Shown piece by piece: positions 1 through 4,066 of a stretch of DNA of 5,584 nt. The DNA is taken from assembly GCA_031287295.1 (NCBI GenBank), contig JAITTH010000010.1, forward strand, positions 1-5,584. Direction: 5' to 3'. The notes beneath the pieces are model-generated. The model was given only the letters and a program-made list of their open reading frames with translations. It did no database searches and was not told the origin of the DNA. The DNA is from Eubacteriales Family XIII. Incertae Sedis bacterium. Lineage in GTDB: Bacteria > Bacillota > Clostridia > Peptostreptococcales > Anaerovoracaceae. How positions within the stretch are numbered: position 1 is the stretch's first letter; every line of letters begins with the position of its first letter. The position numbers were made by a program, and so were the translations under genes.

Positions 1-107
1 AGATCTTAGATCTGAAAGCGCGAAATGCCGTTTACGTGGAATCTTTGCCCAAGGATATTTTAGAAGAAGTCGTAGATATCATAATAGGTATGGTTGAACT
101 CGATTAG
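1..107 (+). CDS. C-terminal end of an unidentified protein (5' partial)
   Basis: An open frame enters from the left edge, with its first full codon at position 3, and ends at TAG 105-107. It encodes about 34 residues ending in LPKDILEEVVDIIIGMVELD. The tail is acidic and helical (Leu/Val/Ile with Glu/Asp), like the end of many small cytosolic regulators, but no family can be named from so little. The reading frame is supported only by its smooth, protein-like composition. The gene points toward the convergent hydrolase, with 44 bases between their stops. A weak CTGC/GCAG hairpin followed by five T lies directly after the stop. Confidence 0.5.
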   Translation, partial: ILDLKARNAVYVESLPKDILEEVVDIIIGMVELD

Positions 108-127
108 CTGCTTCCATGCAGATTTTT
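108..127 (+). terminator. Weak candidate terminator after the left-edge gene
   Basis: CTGC (108-111) and GCAG (118-121) can pair around a 6-base loop, and A plus five T follow. The 4-bp stem is short for an intrinsic terminator. The position, immediately after the TAG at 105-107 and before a convergent gene, is the main argument for it. Confidence 0.25.
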
Positions 128-151
128 GAGTCAATCATACGGTTGCTTTTT

Positions 152-1243
152 TTATTTCAAGTATGAATCTAAAAACATCAAACACGCCTCGTTGATTGTT
201 TTTAAGCTCTCTTCAGCGGTGATTTTCGGAGAAGTCCCGCCCAAAATTCTTGTAAGAATCGGACTTGTGAGCGACAAATCCGTAATGGAAAAGTGATTGC
301 AACCCTCGATATAAATACTCTGAACATCACTGTCTTGACGGTCCAAAAGATCGGCGTTCTCTGCGTACTGTTTCCAGTCGTTCAAGTGACTGTATGAGCT
401 GTCGGTGTAGATGCCCAGCACAGGAACGGGATACGGTTCGCTTCGCCAAATGAAATCATCATCGCGGACGCCGATAATGTCGTACATAAACGGTGCTTCT
501 AACGCAATCACCGCTGATATATCGGTTCTCGCACGCCCCGTGCCGAGTGCCGCCGATCCGCATAACGAATGTCCGATTACGGCGATTTTATTCGTGTGAA
601 TCAGCTTGTAAAATGAATTTTCCTTTGCTGCCTGTTCTTTTGCGTAGTCGATTACATAATCAATATCCCCCATACGAATATCCATCCATTCGGCATACTT
701 TTCATAGCTGTTTTGCGGGTCAAGGTTGGCATCTTCCGCGTTCAGATCCTTCATATAGCTGCTGTTGATATAGACCGTTTTTCCATCAATTTTGGTCCAG
801 AGAGCCTGATACGTGTGGTCAATTGAAATAACGACATAGCCGTGGCTTGCAAGCTCCTCGTAGAGTGAAACATTGCTTTTCGCGTAGCCCATTCCTCCGT
901 GGGAAAATACAACGAGCGGGCAGGTATTTCCCTCGATTTCGTTGTCTGTCGGATAGTAGATTATCGCGCTGATTTTCCTGTTGCTTCTGTCGTCTTTATA
1001 CGTTTCAATCCGGTTTTCCTCGTACTGCACTGTTGTATGCGTGTACGCGAAGTTACCCGTTGTAGGTATTGTCTTGTGTGGCGGGAACAAAATCACAATG
1101 CTGAGCGGAACAATCGCCAAAATAAAGCTGACAACAATTCCGAGCGTTTTGAGCCGAATATGACTACCCTTTTTGCGCCGGACAATAAGAAAAAAACCCG
1201 ACGCGAGCAATACAAATGCGACGCAAAGAAATAAATACCACAT
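152..1243 (-). CDS. Membrane-anchored alpha/beta hydrolase, PAF-acetylhydrolase-like
   Basis: A 363-residue protein, predicted serine esterase/lipase; the substrate is unknown. Two hydrophobic helices (about residues 2-21 and 33-53) anchor the N-terminus. The catalytic domain follows, with the oxyanion motif SHGG (114-117), the nucleophile elbow GHSLCG (224-229, Ser226) and a C-terminal catalytic His in GCNHFS (His317). This order matches the plasma PAF-acetylhydrolase/dienelactone-hydrolase group. The acid is unusual: the strand after the nucleophile ends LEAPF (Glu249), where PAF-acetylhydrolases have Asp. Asp281, after the next strand (IYTD), is the alternative. The ATG at 1243 is preceded on its strand by AGAGGA at about 7 bases, which supports this start. 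It appears monocistronic, convergent with the left-edge gene and divergent from the sigma operon. The family is fairly sure; a role in lipid or ester turnover at the membrane is inference. Confidence 0.85.
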   Translation of the reverse strand: MWYLFLCVAFVLLASGFFLIVRRKKGSHIRLKTLGIVVSFILAIVPLSIVILFPPHKTIPTTGNFAYTHTTVQYEENRIETYKDDRSNRKISAIIYYPTDNEIEGNTCPLVVFSHGGMGYAKSNVSLYEELASHGYVVISIDHTYQALWTKIDGKTVYINSSYMKDLNAEDANLDPQNSYEKYAEWMDIRMGDIDYVIDYAKEQAAKENSFYKLIHTNKIAVIGHSLCGSAALGTGRARTDISAVIALEAPFMYDIIGVRDDDFIWRSEPYPVPVLGIYTDSSYSHLNDWKQYAENADLLDRQDSDVQSIYIEGCNHFSITDLSLTSPILTRILGGTSPKITAEESLKTINEACLMFLDSYLK

Positions 1244-1348
1244 ACATGAGTCCTCTCTACCTTTTCTTCTTTATCCGTTATTTTGATCGGGATGTCATTA
1301 TCTACAACCCTACCTACAACCGCCTGTTCATCGAAGTGTTTCACGAAT

Positions 1349-1379
1349 AGTATACTTGGGATACCAAGTGACCGGTAAA
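1349..1379 (-). promoter_or_regulatory. Possible hydrolase promoter with inverted repeat in a 19-base spacer
   Basis: On the minus strand, TTTACC (1374-1379) and TATACT (1349-1354) are 19 bases apart. The spacer holds a perfect 6-bp inverted repeat with a 4-base centre, ACTTGG-GATA-CCAAGT on the plus strand (1354-1369). A dyad inside an over-long spacer is the arrangement used by MerR-family regulators. No such regulator is visible in the window. The site would give a leader of roughly 100 bases before the hydrolase ATG. The -35 match is poor, so this is only a candidate. Confidence 0.3.
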
Positions 1380-1431
1380 GTTTCTGAGTACTCTCATGAT
1401 CTGGCGGGAACACAAGTTCCGTAAGCCGCCG

Positions 1432-1460
1432 TTGAGTTTTTAGCCGCTATGCATTATATT
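1432..1460 (+). promoter_or_regulatory. Candidate sigma-A promoter for the Cys/His protein operon
   Basis: TTGAGT (1432-1437) and TATATT (1455-1460) are separated by 17 bases. The -35 matches 4 of 6 consensus bases and the -10 matches 5 of 6. It lies about 90 bases before the ATG at 1557 and upstream of the ECF-like promoter, so it could supply basal transcription. Confidence 0.4.
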
Positions 1461-1489
1461 TGCCATATGAAAAAAGTTTTTAGCTTGCT

Positions 1490-1516
1490 TGAAAGGATTT
1501 GCACCGCTCGTTCGTA
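1490..1516 (+). promoter_or_regulatory. Candidate ECF-type promoter, likely autoregulatory
   Basis: TGAAAG (1490-1495) and CGTA (1513-1516) are 17 bases apart, matching the TGAAAC-N16/17-CGTA pattern of ECF sigma promoters such as those of SigW. It sits about 40 bases before the ATG at 1557, giving a leader of roughly 34 bases. Since an ECF sigma gene lies in the operon that follows, the usual reading is self-activation. The motif was found by eye; only regulon-wide comparison or start mapping could prove it. Confidence 0.45.
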
Positions 1517-1556
1517 TTCATAGTGAAAACCAAAAAAAGAAAGTGAGGAATTCATT

Positions 1557-1973
1557 ATGAAGAAACTGATTTCATTGCTTGTGGCAGGGTTGATTGCCCT
1601 AGGATGTGGAAGTGCGCTTGCCATACCATCCATCACGTTGGAAAACAAATCTGTGGTTGTGCCTGTTCCGCCCACAACGTTCAAGTGCGATATTGTCGCT
1701 TGCTCCCTTGCCTATGAACACACCCATACGATTTGCGGTCTTTCGGGCTGTAATGATACGGTTGCGCACGCCCATGACGACAGCTTCTACTATGGGCATA
1801 CCACAGATGACGGACACGCTTATCACAATTGCGGCGCGACTGGGTGTTCCGAAGCAAATGGCCACACGCACAGTTCCTGCGGCGTCAATGGTTGTTCGCA
1901 AACCGGCAGCCATCAGCACGGCGTCAGTCCAACCGGCGGACACCACTCGGAAGAGAGTAGGGGCCATGATTGA
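1557..1973 (+). CDS. Exported Cys/His-repeat protein, putative metal binder
   Basis: 138 residues, no named family recognised. A signal peptide covers residues 1-22: positive MKK, a hydrophobic stretch, then SALA before Ile23, a good signal-peptidase I site. From residue 44 to 123 there are five tandem 16-residue repeats with the pattern C-x4-C-x5-H-x-H-x2, starting at 44, 60, 76, 92 and 108. In repeats 2, 4 and 5 the first six residues are CGxxGC. Repeat 3 is in register but has lost both Cys (Ser76, His81) while keeping His87 and gaining His90. The tail is also His-rich (GHHSEES, GHD). Such Cys2His2 spacing suggests zinc or copper binding, or paired disulphides outside the cell; this is inference. 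The ATG has GAGG (1545-1548) 8 bases upstream. The gene is first in the sigma/anti-sigma operon, 29 bases before the sigma gene, so it is a likely effector or signal component of that switch. Confidence 0.8.
   Translation: MKKLISLLVAGLIALGCGSALAIPSITLENKSVVVPVPPTTFKCDIVACSLAYEHTHTICGLSGCNDTVAHAHDDSFYYGHTTDDGHAYHNCGATGCSEANGHTHSSCGVNGCSQTGSHQHGVSPTGGHHSEESRGHD
1686..1925 (+). repeat. Five tandem 48-bp coding repeats (16 residues each)
   Basis: The repeats occupy 1686-1733, 1734-1781, 1782-1829, 1830-1877 and 1878-1925. The reading frame and length are strictly kept, but the DNA copies differ at many third positions. The array is therefore old or under protein-level selection, not a recent slippage product. 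The third unit is the degenerate one. Confidence 0.75.
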
Positions 1974-2002
1974 ATGGTGGCTATATCCAGAAAGAGGCAC
2001 TT

Positions 2003-2488
2003 ATGCGAAACGAACAGGAGGCAGAGCTTGCGCTCGATAAATACGCGGACACCGTGCGCCGGATTTGCTTCATAAACCTCAAAAACGCACATGATACGGA
2101 GGACGTTTTTCAGGATGTATTTTTAAAATACATCCTCCGTGACGACATTTTTGAGAGCGATGCCCACGAAAAGGCGTGGCTGATTCGTGTTGCCATAAAC
2201 GCCTGTAAAGATACGCTAAAAAGTTTTTTTCGCAAAAATATCGTTTCTTTTGAGGAACTTCTAATCGAGCCTTCTTTCATCGAGGATGGCAACCGCGAGG
2301 TGATGGACGCTGTAATACGACTCCCGGAAAAATATCGAATCGTCGTCTATTTGTTTTACTTTGAGGGCTATTCCGCGATTGAAATCGCGGCAATTTTAAA
2401 GAAAAATGAGAACACGATTTACACATGGCTGTCCCGCGCCAGAGCCCGGTTTAAAGCAGATTTAGGGGGTGAATCCTTTGAAGAATAA
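2003..2488 (+). CDS. ECF-family RNA polymerase sigma factor
   Basis: 161 residues, typical size for an ECF (group IV) sigma-70 factor with only regions 2 and 4. Region 2 spans about residues 9-76. It contains DTEDVFQDVF (31-40), the core-binding and -10 melting part, and WLIRVAIN (59-66), region 2.4. A short linker (about 77-100) follows. Region 4 (101-153) begins MDAVIRLPEKYR and carries the helix-turn-helix ending NTIYTWLSRAR (137-147), which reads the -35 element. ATG 2003 was chosen because AAAGAGG (1991-1997) lies 5 bases upstream; an in-frame TTG at 1970 would overlap the previous stop and lacks a site. It lies 29 bases after the Cys/His gene and overlaps the anti-sigma gene by 11 bases. 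It is predicted to be held inactive at the membrane by that protein and to activate this operon. The exact ECF group is not known. Confidence 0.93.
   Translation: MRNEQEAELALDKYADTVRRICFINLKNAHDTEDVFQDVFLKYILRDDIFESDAHEKAWLIRVAINACKDTLKSFFRKNIVSFEELLIEPSFIEDGNREVMDAVIRLPEKYRIVVYLFYFEGYSAIEIAAILKKNENTIYTWLSRARARFKADLGGESFEE
2464..2472 (+). promoter_or_regulatory. Ribosome binding site that decides the anti-sigma start
   Basis: AGGGGGTGA (2464-2472) matches the AGGAGGTGA anti-16S consensus at 8 of 9 bases and lies inside the end of the sigma gene. It is correctly spaced (8 bases after the last G of the run) for TTG 2478. The GTG at 2469 falls within the site itself and is therefore an unlikely start. 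The placement implies translational coupling of sigma and anti-sigma factors. Confidence 0.6.
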
Positions 2489-3353
2489 TCGTATCTCCCG
2501 CGCTTTTGCGGAAATCAAGGCGGAGGATTGCCTGAAAGAAAGTACGCTAGCCTTTCTCAAGCAGCGAATCAATCAGAAAAGACGTCTCCCCGTTATGCGG
2601 CTGGCGACTGGATTTGCCTGTGTCCTCCTACTGTTTTTTGGAGGGCTGTTGTCCTATCAAAGCTACTTCACAGCGACTGCTTATGTGGACATTGACGTCA
2701 ACCCCAGCATAGAATTGTCCCTGAACCGTTATGGGCGAGTGATTGCCGCGAGTGCCTACAACGACGACGGAACAGACCTGTTGGCGGAGGTTCCTCTAAA
2801 AAATAGGGGATATCGGGACGCATTGCAACTCTTGTTCCAAGAAATGACAGCACAGGGCTATATCCAAAAAGCCGAACTCTTTTCACTCACCCTGCAGACG
2901 GAAGAAAGCAACCGGGATGATCTGCTCGGCGAATTGAAAGCAATCCTTTCCTCACTTTTGACAGATGGGCAACGGGAACTGGAGCAGGATGTTTTCGTGG
3001 TGGATACTGCGACAAAGACCGCTTCCCATGACCTGCATTTAAGCCCGGCAAAATACCTTGCAATTCAGGAACTGCAGGTCGTAGACCCTACCGCGACCTT
3101 TGAGAATTGTCGCGACCATACCATCAGCAAAATCCGGGAGCAAACCCATATGCATGGGAATGGAAATCAGAATCAGAATGAAAGTGATTCAAGTGGCCAT
3201 CAATCGGAAAACGGCGGCGCAAATTCCGGTGAGCATAGCGAGCGTACAACCGAGCCGAGCGAGAATGAACACGGCAATACTTTGCCTATGAATCCAACGA
3301 TGCCATCTGATGAGAAGCATGATGGCAACGGGGAGCATGATGAGCATGATTGA
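2478..3353 (+). CDS. RsgI-type transmembrane anti-sigma factor with His-rich outer tail
   Basis: 291 residues from TTG 2478 (294 if GTG 2469 is used). Residues 1-41 form a charged cytosolic segment expected to bind the sigma factor. One membrane helix lies at about 42-60. The outside part begins with the RsgI middle-domain signature YVDIDVNPSIELSLNRYGR (69-87) followed by AYNDDG, and extends to about residue 200, ending SPAKYLAIQEL, also typical. In SigI/RsgI systems the bond between Asn and Pro of this signature is cut autocatalytically before regulated proteolysis; Asn75-Pro76 is present here. The tail (about 214-291) is low-complexity, hydrophilic and holds nine His (214, 224, 226, 241, 253, 265, 281, 287, 290) with many Asn, Asp, Glu and Gly, where cellulosome RsgI proteins have a carbohydrate-binding domain. 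It is translationally coupled to the ECF sigma gene. A role in sensing metal or the wall surface is inference. Confidence 0.85.
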   Translation: MKNNRISRAFAEIKAEDCLKESTLAFLKQRINQKRRLPVMRLATGFACVLLLFFGGLLSYQSYFTATAYVDIDVNPSIELSLNRYGRVIAASAYNDDGTDLLAEVPLKNRGYRDALQLLFQEMTAQGYIQKAELFSLTLQTEESNRDDLLGELKAILSSLLTDGQRELEQDVFVVDTATKTASHDLHLSPAKYLAIQELQVVDPTATFENCRDHTISKIREQTHMHGNGNQNQNESDSSGHQSENGGANSGEHSERTTEPSENEHGNTLPMNPTMPSDEKHDGNGEHDEHD

Positions 3354-3588
3354 GTAAACAAACATTATCCACCTCAAAGCTGTGAGAACTCCTCAGATGC
3401 CTACTGCAAAATCGTTTTCAAATCTTTTACCGAGATTGGCGTTTCATTCATTTGATTCACCACGTTTTCCGACCTTGTCCAGCACGTGTAATACGTGTTG
3501 ATATCAATACGGAAAGAAGAAGGTATCAGACACTTTCTATTCCGGTACACGGAAGTAAAGATCTAAAAAAAGGAACTGACCAATCTAT

Positions 3589-3624
3589 AAAAAACAGAGA
3601 TGACAAAAGCCATCTCTGTTTTTT
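3589..3624. terminator. Strong bidirectional terminator
   Basis: A perfect 14-bp stem pairs 3589-3602 with 3611-3624 around an 8-base loop. The core is CAGAGATG/CATCTCTG with six A on one side and six T on the other, so it can work on both strands. On the plus strand it is the first good terminator after the anti-sigma gene, though 235 bases downstream. On the minus strand it directly follows the truncated tRNA 3' end, as a tRNA terminator would. Confidence 0.75.
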
Positions 3625-3642
3625 GGAGCGGGCGAAGGGAAT
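3622..3642 (-). repeat. Copy of the 3' end of tRNA-Gly (direct repeat)
   Basis: 21 bases identical to 3917-3937, the end of the intact minus-strand tRNA-Gly with its CCA and two flanking bases. The copies are in the same orientation and 295 bases apart. Matching stops inside the T-loop, and the rest of the tRNA is absent. This is either the remnant of a second tRNA-Gly gene or an attachment-site-like duplication. Confidence 0.7.
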
Positions 3643-3790
3643 TACGCAGATGCTTTGCATCTGCCGGTCTTCGCCTCTCCTTTCGGTCGGCTCGACCCGC
3701 TCGCTATTCGGAAGTCCACGGGACTTCCTCATTTACGCTCGCGCCCTTTCGGGTTCGATTCCCCACACGGTTCCCCACTTGCGAGGGGAA
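3625..3790. repeat. GC-rich, palindrome-rich element of tRNA-linked origin
   Basis: A compact structured segment, clearly more GC-rich than its flanks. Perfect inverted repeats within it are GCAGATGC/GCATCTGC (3646-3653/3657-3664, 3-base loop), GGAAGTCC/GGACTTCC (3710-3717/3721-3728, 3-base loop), GGCGAAG/CTTCGCC (3631-3637/3669-3675), GAGCGGG/CCCGCTC (3626-3632/3696-3702), GGTCG/CGACC (3685-3689/3693-3697) and TTCCCC/GGGGAA (3771-3776/3785-3790). The left end is the reverse complement of a tRNA acceptor/T-arm. Near the right, GGGTTCGATTCCC (3751-3763) is a T-arm in sense orientation, and the ends pair as GGGAAT/ATTCCC (3637-3642/3758-3763). It could be a non-autonomous mobile repeat or a structured RNA. 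No protein is credible here. Confidence 0.55.
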
Positions 3791-3859
3791 TTCTGGGGTA
3801 TCGTGGAGCAGTTTTATCCTAAAATATGGAAATAATAAAAGATAGAAATCGGGATAAGC

Positions 3860-3892
3860 AAAAGCCTGTAATCGTTGCAATTACAGGCTTTT
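3860..3892. terminator. Terminator downstream of tRNA-Gly
   Basis: A 13-bp perfect stem pairs 3860-3872 with 3880-3892 around a 7-base loop: AAAAGCCTGTAAT and its complement. It lies 26 bases beyond the tRNA 3' end in the minus-strand direction and ends in four T on either strand, so it is symmetrical. Confidence 0.7.
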
Positions 3893-3918
3893 ACAAGAAA
3901 TCCATGGAAGGATTTGTT

Positions 3919-3992
3919 TGGAGCGGGCGAAGGGAATCGAACCCTCGTATTCAGCTTGGGAAGCTGATGTTCTGCCATTGAACTACGCCCGC
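3919..3992 (-). tRNA. tRNA-Gly (anticodon CCC)
   Basis: 74 bases including an encoded CCA. The acceptor stem GCGGGCG/CGCCCGC is perfect. The D-arm pairs GTTC/GAAC, the anticodon arm pairs TCAGC/GCTGA around the loop TTCCCAA (anticodon CCC, reading GGG), and the T-arm contains GGGTTCGATTCCC. The discriminator base is T, as usual for bacterial tRNA-Gly. No good promoter is evident in the 74 bases after the aminotransferase stop. It is bracketed by the terminators at 3860-3892 and 4003-4040. Confidence 0.95.
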
Positions 3993-4002
3993 ATAAATCT
4001 CC

Positions 4003-4040
4003 AATAAAAAAGGAATTTGAAAGCACATTCCTTTTTTATT
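4003..4040. terminator. Bidirectional terminator between aminotransferase and tRNA-Gly
   Basis: AATAAAAAAGGAAT (4003-4016) pairs with its full complement (4027-4040) across a 10-base loop. The stem is 14 bp but has only two G-C pairs, with A and T tracts on both sides. It starts 26 bases beyond the aminotransferase stop in the minus direction and is the natural end of that transcript. Confidence 0.65.
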
Positions 4041-4066
4041 GCGTTATTAGGATACCAGAAAGCACC

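Larger units (their letters stand above)
1244..1556. other. Divergent intergenic region, hydrolase / sigma operon
   Basis: These 313 bases lie between two divergent genes. They hold the candidate promoters listed separately. The minus strand also carries an open frame from 1446 into the hydrolase gene. Its first 60 or so codons read like a real protein (for example KLYRSLGIPSILFVKHF, then VVDNDIPIKI) but have no ribosome binding site, and a TAG lies just upstream at 1447-1449. It may be a relic of a LacI/GntR-type ligand-binding domain or chance; see the finding. Confidence 0.5.
3354..3918. other. Non-coding block between the operon and tRNA-Gly
   Basis: 565 bases without a convincing gene. 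3354-3588 is ordinary AT-leaning sequence with two small dyads: CACGT/ACGTG (3483-3497) and the 10-bp palindrome TTGATATCAA (3498-3507). Then come a strong terminator (3589-3624), a GC-rich structured element starting with a tRNA 3'-end copy (3622-3790), an AT-rich stretch (3791-3859) and a second terminator (3860-3892). Open frames crossing the block have the Arg/Ser/Pro-rich composition of translated structured DNA and no ribosome binding sites. Confidence 0.6.

Noticed and set aside
1557..1622. Lipoprotein reading of the exported protein (Cys17)
   Set aside because: ALGC lacks the usual Leu at -3, and SALA before Ile23 is a better signal-peptidase I site.
1686..1925. CRISPR array
   Set aside because: The periodic units are coding, contiguous and diverged, with no spacer structure.
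1970..2002. TTG start for the sigma factor
   Set aside because: It overlaps the preceding stop and lacks a site, while ATG 2003 is well placed.
1599..2040. Long open frames on both strands over the Cys/His gene
   Set aside because: They are shadows created by the repeat; only the 1557 frame has a signal peptide, a ribosome binding site and periodic residues.
3452..3845. Open frames over the terminator and palindromic element on both strands
   Set aside because: They lack ribosome binding sites, pass through a terminator, and have Arg/Ser/Pro-rich composition typical of structured non-coding DNA.
3622..3937. Integrated genomic island bounded by tRNA att sites
   Set aside because: Only about 295 bases lie between the repeats and no integrase is present; kept only as one explanation of the repeat.
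3814..4026. Minus-strand open frame of 70 codons
   Set aside because: It is the translation of the tRNA-Gly gene and its flanks.
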